NCBI RefSeq assembly: GCF_004803465.1
Contig: NZ_SRSF01000002.1
Coordinates: 577,208 to 641,207, forward strand
Source of the DNA: Neolewinella litorea
GTDB taxonomy: Bacteria > Bacteroidota > Bacteroidia > Chitinophagales > Saprospiraceae
Length of the DNA: 64,000 bases
Direction: 5' to 3'
The notes below the pieces were generated by a model. That model was not told where the DNA came from and ran no database searches. It saw only the letters and a list, made by a program, of their open reading frames with translations. Position numbers and translations under genes: made by a program. Each line of letters starts with the position of its first letter. The first letter of the stretch is position 1. Positions 17,028 through 25,392 of the stretch are shown one piece after another.

Positions 17028-17822
17028 CTAGCTGAGTTCCCGGTACCTGGCCTTGACCAGTACGAAGGCGCCGTACAGCAGGAGCCCCACCGCGATGATC
17101 GCCAGAAAGACACTGCCCGCGCCCCGACTGATGAGCTGGAGTACACCACCCAAACCCTTGTATTGGCCTGGGTCCTGTGCCAGCACCACCTGCACCAGGA
17201 AGTAAGCCAAGATGAGGTAGACGATCACCCGCGAGCCGTAGCCCACCTTGCCCATCCAGCGGTAGGTGCGCCGTTCTTTCTCCTTCATCTGCCCCGTATC
17301 CAGCTCTTCCATGAAGGTCTCGTTGTACGCCCGGTCAAACTGCAGGTAGGCCGCGTAAAGGGCCGAAAGCGCCAGGAGGCCCACCACGACGATGCCAAAT
17401 GGTTTCTGCATCAGCTCCACCAGCAGGGCCTGCTTATTGCCTTCTGCCCCGCTGCCGCCGGTCACCAGAGTGAGGCTGTACACGCCGAGTAGTCCGTAGA
17501 GGGTACCGCTCATGGCGAAGGCCGAGCGTTGCAGAAGTCCCTCGCCGTCGGTCCCTTCGTTGCTTTCGTCGGTAATGGCCTTGTACCACCGCCAGGCGCA
17601 GTAGGCAAAGAGCCCGATGGCCAGGGCGATCAGGATGACCGTACCGCCGGGCTCGTTCTGTAGGTAGCGGACGATCTGCTGCGGACCTTCGGGGCCGCCC
17701 CGGGCCTGCCCGACCACGGTGGCCAGGGCGAGTCCGCCCACCGTAAGGTAGACGAGCCCCTTGGACAGGTGCCCCCAAAAGTAAATCTGGTGCCGCAACC
17801 GGGTCGACGCGATCTTTGTCAT
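17028..17822 (-). CDS. DUF1206 family membrane protein
   Basis: The product has 264 residues from ATG 17822 (MTKIASTRLRHQIYFWGHLS). The frame is open further upstream, but that part overlaps the next gene and is Arg/Pro-rich nonsense. Six hydrophobic segments are visible, arranged as three repeated pairs, each pair preceded by a short amphipathic stretch (GHLSKGLVYLTVGGLAL; FAMSGTLYGLLGVYSL; KVGYGSRVIVYLILAYFL). This threefold repeat is the hallmark of DUF1206, an inner-membrane family of unknown function. An acidic loop lies between pairs two and three. Other functions are not suggested by context. Confidence 0.85.
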   Translation of the reverse strand: MTKIASTRLRHQIYFWGHLSKGLVYLTVGGLALATVVGQARGGPEGPQQIVRYLQNEPGGTVILIALAIGLFAYCAWRWYKAITDESNEGTDGEGLLQRSAFAMSGTLYGLLGVYSLTLVTGGSGAEGNKQALLVELMQKPFGIVVVGLLALSALYAAYLQFDRAYNETFMEELDTGQMKEKERRTYRWMGKVGYGSRVIVYLILAYFLVQVVLAQDPGQYKGLGGVLQLISRGAGSVFLAIIAVGLLLYGAFVLVKARYRELS

Positions 17823-18019
17823 GCTTTCTCTTTTACCCGTACAGTACGCATCGCCCGCTTCAGGGTTCGGGGCGGCGGGGCGCGGGTGCCATGGGAAACA
17901 CCGCGCGCCCCTACCGCGATCGTCCGTCGCAACATTGGCTTTACCCGGCGGATGGAGGTCCCGGCCGGGGAGTCCGCGCCGCCAAGATCCACGGATAGCG
18001 GGCAGGCGGAATGGCGTGG

Positions 18020-18448
18020 TTACTCCGCTACCACCCGAATGGCGTAGTAGCAGGGCTCGACATCGCAGTCGTACATGATCACCTTGGCGTGGTAGGTCGC
18101 CTCGGCGTCCGGGTTGACGTCCACGATCGGGGTATAGTCGTCGAGGGTATCGTCGGCGACCAGCTTGCCTTTGCCGTCGTAGAGCTGAAGGTCCAGGTCG
18201 GGGCAGTCGCCATCGCAAACCGCGAATATCTTGTAGGGCACTCCACCGTAGAGCTCTACGTCGTGGATTTCGCTTTCTCCCTCCCCGAGTGAGCCGCAAC
18301 GGGTAAGGTAGACCATCTCATAGCCGATATCCGTCATTTGTGCGGTCACGTTATTGATCTGGGAGCGGATGCTTTCCTGTTGGCACTGGGCAGCGGAGGT
18401 AGCGTTCAGCCCCAGCAGGGCGAACAGAAAGATAAGGCAAGCTTTCAT
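18020..18448 (-). CDS. Small secreted protein, unknown function
   Basis: The product has 142 residues with a signal peptide (MKACLIFLFALLGLNATSAA) and a mature, acidic, Cys-containing domain. Segments such as PYKIFAVCDGDCPDLDLQLY and ATYHAKVIMYDCDVEPCYYA suggest a small beta-sandwich of the kind found in bacterial pre-peptidase C-terminal-like domains, but this is inference. Five Cys in the mature part point to an extracytoplasmic location. It is in the same orientation as the DUF1206 gene downstream, with a 197-bp gap. Confidence 0.7.
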   Translation of the reverse strand: MKACLIFLFALLGLNATSAAQCQQESIRSQINNVTAQMTDIGYEMVYLTRCGSLGEGESEIHDVELYGGVPYKIFAVCDGDCPDLDLQLYDGKGKLVADDTLDDYTPIVDVNPDAEATYHAKVIMYDCDVEPCYYAIRVVAE

Positions 18449-18698
18449 GGTGTGTGATTACGTAAAGTGAGTGAAAAAGGGAATACCCGGGTGAGGTACG
18501 CGCATGATGCGCGAACCAGGTACCGGAATGATTTGCTGGGTGCGGGTGCCGACGGCGATAGGTAGGGCAACACTTGCCGTTACCTACTGCCGGGGCCAGC
18601 TAATATAGCGATTCAGGGCCGGTAGCCGGGGGGCCTCGCACGATTAATGGTCGAAACGTGACGATCACGCTTTGACTCGGAAATCAAATCCCTGATCC

Positions 18699-19736
18699 TT
18701 AACGCTTTATCAATCGCGCGTGAGCGGAACTGCCTGAATCGGTAGTCAGGCGGACGTGGTAGATACCCGACCGGAAAGCGGCCAGTTTAACTTCCGTGGG
18801 AATACCGGCGTAGGTGGTCAGAAGGCGGCCCGACAGATCAAAGACCTCGAGTCGATCGACGCGATCGGTAAAGGTCGGGGCCATGGCAATGTGGAAGCCC
18901 TCGGTGGCCGGATTGGGGTATATCTCGAACGCCGCGGCCACGGCGTCGGTGGCGGGAAGGGCGGTGGTTTCCGAGACACTGAAAATGAAGACCATACCCG
19001 GTTCGGGACCGTTGTCGAGCAAGGGTAGTTCGTCTTCGCCCAGTTGGTCGAAACTGACGAACTCCGGATCATCGGCCGGGCCCCGCAGGAAATATCCTTC
19101 GTCGAAGCCCAGCGTATCATCGTCCGTCGGGAAATAAAAATTCTTGAACAGCGCGAAACCCGGCTGGGTGCCGGCCTCACCGTCCAGCACCTCCTGTGAA
19201 CTCGGTCCGTAATGCACCTCGATTCGTCCTGAGCCCTCGTACAGCCAAAGCTGGAAGTTCACGAAGTAGTCTGACTCATCATCCTCCGCGATCTCGTCGT
19301 AAAATCCGGCGTTCTTCCACTGCAGTATCCCGATGCGGTTGGGCCCGGTCCCGGTGATATGGTAGGTGATGGGCGATTCGGCGGAATCCAGGTGGGCCAG
19401 TCCGCGGTCCGCCAGATCAGTAATGTAAGCGTAAAGCAAGTGGTGGGAAGAATCGGTGTAATTGCCATCCGGGTCTGTATACTCGGTTGTGAGGTCACCG
19501 CCAAGGCCCTCCTCGGCATTGAAGTAGAGGGTATCCAGAGGGGCACCAAAAAGGGGGAAGGTGAAGCCGAGCGGCACGCGGAAGTCGGGGTCATCCCAGA
19601 TGGAATCTCCGCTGATGAGGTCACCGCCCGTGAGCTCGGTATATTCTTCCTGAGCGGTGGTGAAAATGTAGGATTGCGCCGGCAGCCAGGAGGTGAACAG
19701 GGAAAGGAATAGCAGGGTGGGTAAAGTGTTTTTCAT
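18699..19736 (-). CDS. Secreted protein with T9SS type A C-terminal sorting domain
   Basis: The product has 345 residues with an N-terminal signal peptide (MKNTLPTLLFLSLFTSWLPA). The middle is an acidic beta-rich domain with many Asp/Tyr and no motif that I recognise. The last 75 residues are a clear type IX sorting domain: FEIYPNPATEGFHIAM, then VDRLEVFDLSGRLL and a final GIYHVRLTTDSGSSAHARLIKR-like strand (ending in Lys-Arg). The protein is therefore expected to cross the outer membrane through the Por/T9SS system and be attached to the surface or released. A strong terminator lies just upstream, so it must have its own promoter. Confidence 0.85.
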   Translation of the reverse strand: MKNTLPTLLFLSLFTSWLPAQSYIFTTAQEEYTELTGGDLISGDSIWDDPDFRVPLGFTFPLFGAPLDTLYFNAEEGLGGDLTTEYTDPDGNYTDSSHHLLYAYITDLADRGLAHLDSAESPITYHITGTGPNRIGILQWKNAGFYDEIAEDDESDYFVNFQLWLYEGSGRIEVHYGPSSQEVLDGEAGTQPGFALFKNFYFPTDDDTLGFDEGYFLRGPADDPEFVSFDQLGEDELPLLDNGPEPGMVFIFSVSETTALPATDAVAAAFEIYPNPATEGFHIAMAPTFTDRVDRLEVFDLSGRLLTTYAGIPTEVKLAAFRSGIYHVRLTTDSGSSAHARLIKR

Positions 19737-19757
19737 GGTGTGTGGGTATTGGCAGGA

Positions 19758-19795
19758 TAAAAAAGCCCGCCGGCCAGGGTAATTGGCCGACGGGT
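19758..19795 (-). terminator. Intrinsic terminator downstream of the sigma/regulator operon
   Basis: On the minus strand, CCCGTCGGCCA pairs with TGGCCGGCGGG (one mismatch) around a seven-base loop and is followed by CTTTTTTAT. It lies about 93 bp beyond the stop of the regulator gene at 19888. Confidence 0.8.
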
Positions 19796-19887
19796 ATTAG
19801 GAAAAGTGTCTGAAAAGTGTCTTCTCCTCTATTCCCTAAAATACAGGGAAGTTACCCGCGAAACCCACATTTTTATGGACCACGAGA

Positions 19888-20673
19888 TCAGGATTCTCCT
19901 TCCCCCTCGCGTAGTTTTTGCAGCAGCCGGTCGGCCCGTACCGAGAGTTCGGGGTCCTGGCCGGTCATGGCGCGTAATTGTGCTTCGGCGGCGGTGTCTT
20001 GGCCCAACATTAATTCGGCCAAGGCGAGATAATACCGGATAGCGTCTTCTTCCAGCGGGTACCGGCCAGTGTCGAGCAGGTTCGTCAGCATCTCACGGGC
20101 TTCGGCGGGGTGCCCGCTGCCGATGGCTGCCACGCCCGCATAAAGCAGGTTGACGCTGTCAAGGCTCCCGGCGGCGACGCTATCGCGCAGGCTTGGGTAG
20201 GCTGCTTCGTAATCCCGCACGTCGTAAAGCGTGCGTCCGTCCCGCTCTTCATCCGGCCCCAACAGGGCATCCTGCCGCGGCAGCCAGAAGAAATGGTCGG
20301 CCATCAGGCCGGCGTTGGGATCCGGGCGGGCCAGAAAGAGCCACAGTAGTACGGGCAATAGAAGGCTGGCGGCGATCGCCAGCCACAGGCGCATCCGGCG
20401 GGGCGGTTCGTTGGCTTTGACGGCAACGGGCGGGAGTTCCCGCTCGAGGCTGCGCAGGCTTTCCCGCAGCCGCTCGCGTTCCACGAGCGTGGGCCGTTCG
20501 GGTTGCAACCCGCGGCGGTAGAGGGCTTCGTGCTGGGCGGCGGCGGCGGCAAGCGCGGGATCGCCGTTCAGACGGTCGCGTAAGTCGCGTTCGCTTTCCG
20601 GCGACAACTCGCCTGCGTAATATGCCTCTATTTCTGCTGCCCAGTCATCCGGTAAATCAGCTGGGAGGATCAT
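19888..20673 (-). CDS. Putative membrane regulator (anti-sigma-like) with TPR-like C-terminus
   Basis: The product has 261 residues. The N-terminal 85 residues are acidic and helical (WAAEIEAYYAGELSPESERD), resembling the zinc-finger-less anti-sigma N-terminal region, and are followed by one transmembrane helix (MRLWLAIAASLLLPVLLWLF, about residues 93-112). The C-terminal periplasmic part has TPR-like repeats (NLLYAGVAAIGSGHPAEARE; IRYYLALAELMLGQDTAAEA). The start overlaps the stop of the sigma-factor gene by 4 bp (ATGA), indicating translational coupling. The order sigma factor then single-pass protein is typical of ECF sigma/anti-sigma pairs in Bacteroidota, so it probably controls that sigma factor. 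The role is inferred from position and topology. Confidence 0.72.
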   Translation of the reverse strand: MILPADLPDDWAAEIEAYYAGELSPESERDLRDRLNGDPALAAAAAQHEALYRRGLQPERPTLVERERLRESLRSLERELPPVAVKANEPPRRMRLWLAIAASLLLPVLLWLFLARPDPNAGLMADHFFWLPRQDALLGPDEERDGRTLYDVRDYEAAYPSLRDSVAAGSLDSVNLLYAGVAAIGSGHPAEAREMLTNLLDTGRYPLEEDAIRYYLALAELMLGQDTAAEAQLRAMTGQDPELSVRADRLLQKLREGEGES

Positions 20674-21242
20674 TTGGATTTTGTTGGAGGGCTAACACCG
20701 TAGAGGGCACGGAGTCGTACCATACACTTTGATTTATTCGTCTTGGCTGACGCTGCATTCTTATACCCCAGTAATTCGGCAATAGTTGCCCAATCGAGGT
20801 GGAGAAAGTAAAAGTACGCCAGCAACTGTCGGCACCGTGGCCCCAGCTCTCGCATTTTCTGGTGCACCTCGCGCCGAATTTCTTCCGCTTCCGCCTCCGA
20901 GACAGGCTCCACCAGGGGTTCGGGCAGTTCGTCCGGTTCCCAGCAAATTTCGCGCTTGCGGCGTTTCATCTTGCGGTACAGATTACGCGCCACCGCGTTC
21001 AAGTACGTGTCCAGGCGGGCCGTCAGCACGGTCAGGCGACCGGAGCGGACGTTCTCGACCAGGATGATCAAGGATTCCGTGAAAAGTTCCACGGCCAGTT
21101 CGTGTCGGTTGGTTTCCTCCGGAGGTATGACCCGTCCCAAAAGGAAACGCACGCAGGGTTCACGGTACTTTCGGTAAATGACGTGAATACCTGCGTCATC
21201 TCCCGACTCCTGCAAGGCCGTTAACAGGGCCTCATCGGACAT
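20670..21242 (-). CDS. ECF-type RNA polymerase sigma factor
   Basis: The product has 190 residues. Region 2 is visible as a helical segment with YRKYREPCVRFLLGR and LDTYLNAVARNLYRKMKRRK, and region 4 as LGPRCRQLLAYFYFLHLDWATIAELLGYKNAASAKTNKSK-type helix-turn-helix sequence (quoted here only in outline: positions about 130-175). The length is that of ECF sigma factors. It overlaps the downstream membrane-regulator gene by 4 bp and has a well-spaced TTG/TATCTTGT promoter upstream. The regulon is unknown; the adjacent T9SS cargo gene is separated by a terminator. An ECF call is firm, the subgroup is not. Confidence 0.85.
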   Translation of the reverse strand: MSDEALLTALQESGDDAGIHVIYRKYREPCVRFLLGRVIPPEETNRHELAVELFTESLIILVENVRSGRLTVLTARLDTYLNAVARNLYRKMKRRKREICWEPDELPEPLVEPVSEAEAEEIRREVHQKMRELGPRCRQLLAYFYFLHLDWATIAELLGYKNAASAKTNKSKCMVRLRALYGVSPPTKSK

Positions 21243-21287
21243 AGTATACTAGTTAATGGGTAAGAGGCAAAAAAGTCACCTTGTGAA

Positions 21288-21317
21288 ACAAGATAATATT
21301 TTTGACCGGAAGGGCAA
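21288..21317 (-). promoter_or_regulatory. Promoter of the sigma-factor operon
   Basis: On the minus strand TTG (21315-21317) is followed after 19 bp by TATCTTGT (21288-21295), which fits the Bacteroidota TTG/TAnnTTTG promoter with one mismatch. It lies about 45 nt upstream of the sigma-factor ATG. Confidence 0.5.
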
Positions 21318-21438
21318 CTGACGCACCGGACTCACTGCCCGGCGGCCGAACTGTTAGCGGGGCCGCAGGGTTTGATCAAATGGCGGATATGCCGGCGAAC
21401 CCCAAGGCCGCGTTTGTATCCCTGCGTAAGCGCAAGCT

Positions 21439-24400
21439 ATGATTAAAATTCTGATTCGCGGGCTGCTGGTATTCCTGGGCCTGACGATATTGGTCCTGGC
21501 CGGCCTGGGTATTTACCTGGACGACTACCTGCGCAGTAACGACGAAAAATTTCTGCGGCAAATCGCCTACCCCGCGGGTCTGGATATCGTGTTCCGCCAG
21601 GTCGACCTGACGGCCTGGTCTACCTTTCCCCTCGTGTCCCTTTCCATCGATAGCCTCGTCGTACGCGACACCGTGGGCACCCCGGACGCCCCCGCCCTGC
21701 TGCGCCTCGATCGGCTGGAGGCGGAATTCTCCCTAGCCTCCCTATTCAGCGATACCCTCAGCCTGCGGCGTCTTGACCTCTACCATGGGGCGCTGTACCT
21801 GGCCAGCGACTCCGCGGGTCAATTCAATGCCGGAACTTTGCTCAACGAAGCGGACCAACCCGAACCGCCCGAAAACCGTGCCCTTGGGGATCCCCCCCAG
21901 TTGGCCTGGGATGGGGTACGCGTAGGACTCACCGATATCGACGTCACCTACCTGAACCCGCCACGCAACAAACACATCGAACTCTGCGTCGATTCCCTCC
22001 GTACGCGGGCCATTCGCACCGACTCCGGTACCGTCGAACTGACTACCCAACTGGCCACCCAGGTACGCGCCCTGGCCTTTAACACCGAAAAGGGAGCCTA
22101 CCTCACCGACGCACCGCTGAGCGGGACCATCGCTGCCAGCTTTGGCCCAAGGGCCTGGACCTTCCCCCCCACCCCGCTGCGTATCGGTACGCAGGACTTC
22201 ACCATCGGAGCCACCATCGCCCGCACCCCCGGGGAGTTGAGCCACATCTCCATCGCCAACGAGGCGGCCGACTTCGACCTTACTCACCCGCTCCTCAACG
22301 ACAAGCTGCGTGAAAAACTATCCGAATACCACGTCACCGGTCGGTTTCCGGTGCACGTCGATATCGCTACCACCCTCCAGCGGGGCAGCGATCCGGAGGT
22401 AACGGTCGACTTTACGCTGAAGGGGCAGCGGGTGCGGGTCAAGGAGTATACCTTTTCAGACGTCTTTACCCGCGGCAAGCTCGTCAACCGCCTGGAAGAG
22501 CGGCTAGGCGGCATCCCCAACAGCCGCAAGAACATGCGGGTGGACCTCGACAGCCTCTACGCTACGTACCTCGGTGCCCGTATCTCAAGTCCGCACGCCC
22601 TGGTGGCCGTCTTCGGCGGCGACGCGCGCCTTCACGCCCCGCTCCACATTACGGGTCCGGCACGGGTCGTGAGCGACTGGTTGCAGAACCGCGATTTCTT
22701 CTTTAACCGCGGGCGTTTCAGCCTGACCACCGAGATCAACGCTTCCCTGCTTTCTTTCGAGGAAATCGCCTCCACCAGCGAGGGGCGGCTGCACTTTCGG
22801 AACCTGGACGTGGTCTACCGTCCCGCCGACGTAGCCTTTCCCTTCGAGACTATTACCGTTACCAAGGAGAAGGGCGATGTCAGTTTTCGCCTGGCGAGCA
22901 GTCCCATGCCCACCGGGTTTTCCTTCCGCCTGTTCGGCAACATCAACAACCTTACCCCGCTGCTGATCGACCAGCCCGGGGCGGCCATTACTACCGACGT
23001 CGCCCTGCTGGCGCCGCGGATCGACTGGACCGACTTCCTCGGGTTCTTCGGACAAAGCGGATATTTCGCCGCCGACACCAGCGCCTCCGCTCCGCCGGCG
23101 GCCAGTACCACCGATCAGGTGCGCGCCATGAAGACGGCCCTGACCGGCCTGCAGCGGTCCTTCCACCCCAGCATTGAAGCGCGCTTCGATACCGTAGCCT
23201 ATTACGACGTGCTTTCGGTCACCGACTTTGCTACCGGCCTGCGGTTCTTCGGCGACACCCTTGTGCTGGAGCGCACCACCTTCGACTGGGCCGACAGCGA
23301 CCTCGCCTTCGGGGCGCGCCTCGATCTCTCCCGCGCCCGGGAAACCCCCTTCCGCCTGGCCGCCCAGGCTGAGCACCTCGACCTCAACCGCATGCGGCCC
23401 GCGCTGACGTATTTCGGCGTGCAGGTACCGGGCGGACTCGATTCCCTGCCCGACGACCTGAGTATTTCCTTTTCCCACGCCGGCATCATCGAAGACTCCC
23501 TCGGCATCCGGCCCGGGACCAACACCGGGGAATTCCGCTTCGACGACGGTCGCAACAACCTTTTCTCCGGTAGCCTCGCCTATACTCCCGGTCCGGGCGG
23601 ACTATCCAGCCACCTGCGCCTCGGTGGCGACCCCCAGATCGTGAATGTTCTCTTCGGCTCCCGCGACTTCTTTTTCGGCACCGGAAGGTTCAGCATCGAC
23701 CTGTGCATCGACGGCAACCCCACTGACCTACGTAGCGTACTGCGGGATGGCGAACTGCAACTGCGGATCGACAGCAGCCGGATCTCCTACCGGCCCTCCG
23801 ACGTCTTCGTACCCGTGGAGCACTTTTCGGTCGACGTAGAAGGCGGCAATGCCACCTACCGCATGGACCTGCTCACCGATTCCACCCGCCGGGCCGTGGA
23901 ACTGCGCGGTGAACTGACCAACCTTCCCGCCTTCGTCCTGCCCACCGCCGGCGAAACCTTCCGCGTCCGGGCCGACGCCACCGCCGCCACCCTCCACTGG
24001 GCGGACCTGCGCGACTTCGTGCAGTCCGACAACGAGGACACCACATCAGCTTCCGACTTCGACCCCCAAACCCTCCTTTCGGCTACCGGGGGCATCTTCC
24101 GGGCCTTTCGCCCCGATCTCAGTCTTCGCGTAGACACCTTCTGGGCCGGGGAGACCACCCCGCTCCTGGGCCTTCACTCTGGGCTGCGTCTGGTTGACTC
24201 CACCGAACTGCGGCTGGAACGGTCGGGCTTCTCCCTCGACGACGGCCGCTTCGAATTTGACGCCAGCTACAGTCTCGACGATAAGCTCCGCTCACCCTTC
24301 ACCGCGCACTGGACTACCGACACCCTGGCCCTGCAGCACCTGGTCGAGCAGTTGCGAATGATGGAAGTTTCCTTGCCCGACGACATTGGACTCTTGCGCG

Positions 24401-24945
24401 GGAAACTCACCATGGACGGCTCCATCCACGGTCTGGTCGACGAGACCGATGGCAAGGTGGTCATGGACAGCACCTACGGCCACCTCCGCTACCGCCTTAC
24501 CGACGCGGAACTGGCCGATTGGCCCATGCTTAATCAGATCGGTCGCAAGGCCCGGATGCAACACCGCTTTCGCCATCTCCACTTTGCCCCCCTCGAAGGG
24601 GAGATCCGCGTCGACGGTGGATTGGTTACCCTGCCGCGCATCGAGGTGCAATCTACCGGCTTTCAGGTCTTCCTCGAAGGCGACATCCACCCCACCCGCG
24701 GGCCGGACTTGCTCATTTCCCTGCCCCTGCGCAACATCGGACGCGGCCTCCTTCCCTCCGCGCCCGACACCACCGGCTACGCCCTTTCCGGTTGGAAAGT
24801 ATACCTCGTATACACCACCGGAAAGAACGGCGAGGTCAAGACCAAATTTCGCCTCGGCCGCCGCCGCTATTACAATCAGCGCGGCCGCCTGGATGAACTG
24901 CGGGAATTGCGGCGGCAGTGGCGGGCGATCCGCCGCTCGCAGTAG
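21439..24945 (+). CDS. AsmA-like/TamB-like large envelope protein
   Basis: The product has 1168 residues. It begins with an uncleaved signal anchor (MIKILIRGLLVFLGLTILVL), followed by LDIVFRQVDLTAWSTFPLVSL, the usual N-terminal AsmA segment. The remainder is a very long repetitive beta-rich region with recurring blocks: RDFFFNRGRFSLTTEINASL and RDFFFGTGRFSIDLCIDG are internal duplicates about 320 residues apart, each followed by ISYRPSDV/VVYRPADV and FPFETITV/VPVEHFSV. The end is strongly basic (RRRYYNQRGRLDELRELRRQ). AsmA-family proteins form periplasm-spanning grooves that move phospholipids towards the outer membrane; that role is known for relatives such as TamB and YhdP and is inferred here. 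The gene stands alone. Confidence 0.82.
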   Translation: MIKILIRGLLVFLGLTILVLAGLGIYLDDYLRSNDEKFLRQIAYPAGLDIVFRQVDLTAWSTFPLVSLSIDSLVVRDTVGTPDAPALLRLDRLEAEFSLASLFSDTLSLRRLDLYHGALYLASDSAGQFNAGTLLNEADQPEPPENRALGDPPQLAWDGVRVGLTDIDVTYLNPPRNKHIELCVDSLRTRAIRTDSGTVELTTQLATQVRALAFNTEKGAYLTDAPLSGTIAASFGPRAWTFPPTPLRIGTQDFTIGATIARTPGELSHISIANEAADFDLTHPLLNDKLREKLSEYHVTGRFPVHVDIATTLQRGSDPEVTVDFTLKGQRVRVKEYTFSDVFTRGKLVNRLEERLGGIPNSRKNMRVDLDSLYATYLGARISSPHALVAVFGGDARLHAPLHITGPARVVSDWLQNRDFFFNRGRFSLTTEINASLLSFEEIASTSEGRLHFRNLDVVYRPADVAFPFETITVTKEKGDVSFRLASSPMPTGFSFRLFGNINNLTPLLIDQPGAAITTDVALLAPRIDWTDFLGFFGQSGYFAADTSASAPPAASTTDQVRAMKTALTGLQRSFHPSIEARFDTVAYYDVLSVTDFATGLRFFGDTLVLERTTFDWADSDLAFGARLDLSRARETPFRLAAQAEHLDLNRMRPALTYFGVQVPGGLDSLPDDLSISFSHAGIIEDSLGIRPGTNTGEFRFDDGRNNLFSGSLAYTPGPGGLSSHLRLGGDPQIVNVLFGSRDFFFGTGRFSIDLCIDGNPTDLRSVLRDGELQLRIDSSRISYRPSDVFVPVEHFSVDVEGGNATYRMDLLTDSTRRAVELRGELTNLPAFVLPTAGETFRVRADATAATLHWADLRDFVQSDNEDTTSASDFDPQTLLSATGGIFRAFRPDLSLRVDTFWAGETTPLLGLHSGLRLVDSTELRLERSGFSLDDGRFEFDASYSLDDKLRSPFTAHWTTDTLALQHLVEQLRMMEVSLPDDIGLLRGKLTMDGSIHGLVDETDGKVVMDSTYGHLRYRLTDAELADWPMLNQIGRKARMQHRFRHLHFAPLEGEIRVDGGLVTLPRIEVQSTGFQVFLEGDIHPTRGPDLLISLPLRNIGRGLLPSAPDTTGYALSGWKVYLVYTTGKNGEVKTKFRLGRRRYYNQRGRLDELRELRRQWRAIRRSQ

Positions 24946-25392
24946 CCCTGAATTGTCGAGCCCTTCCAGGCCGAGTCAATGAAATACCGGCCCCCGGTAG
25001 ATCACGGGGCCCTCCAAGCTTAGCCGACTATTTAAATCACGGCAACTACGCCCGGCCTCCCTGCCTGATGTGTCGGTGCTATGCGCACACGGCCCCACCC
25101 GTTTTCCTGCTCTTATGACCTTGTATAAGTGGTCCAGCCGCCCCGACCCGGGAGAAAAGTATTCTCGCCAACGAATTAAAGAGTCCTCTGCGCGCAGACC
25201 GCATGTTCATGACCAGCAACCGATTGTCGGATACCCAGGTTCTAGTCCCCGAATAAAGATGTATATACATTATTCTTCCAGTCACCCCATCCTTCTTATT
25301 TAATTTTTTCATTTCCCCATTACTAGTTACTTTCGTTAGGAATCACCCACTTAGTATTCAAGACCTTCTCAACAACTCAACTCAAACTGATC
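24946..25392. other. 447-bp intergenic region upstream of susC
   Basis: I see no gene here. The first half is GC-rich and contains a short inverted repeat near 24993-25015 (CCCCCGGTAGATCACGGGG-like, imperfect). The second half, from about 25240, is clearly AT-rich and holds the probable susC promoter (TACTTTCG at 25328). The leader from that box to the ATG is about 57 nt. Confidence 0.5.
25328..25335 (+). promoter_or_regulatory. Candidate -7 box (TACTTTCG) of susCD
   Basis: TACTTTCG matches TAnnTTTG with one mismatch. It sits at the 3' end of an AT-rich tract. A TTG -33 element is not seen; a T-rich run lies at that distance. Confidence 0.35.

Noticed and set aside
17823..18299. Long N-terminal extension of the DUF1206 gene
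   Set aside because: It overlaps the small secreted protein gene and is Arg/Pro/Gly-rich; the DUF1206 fold begins at ATG 17822.
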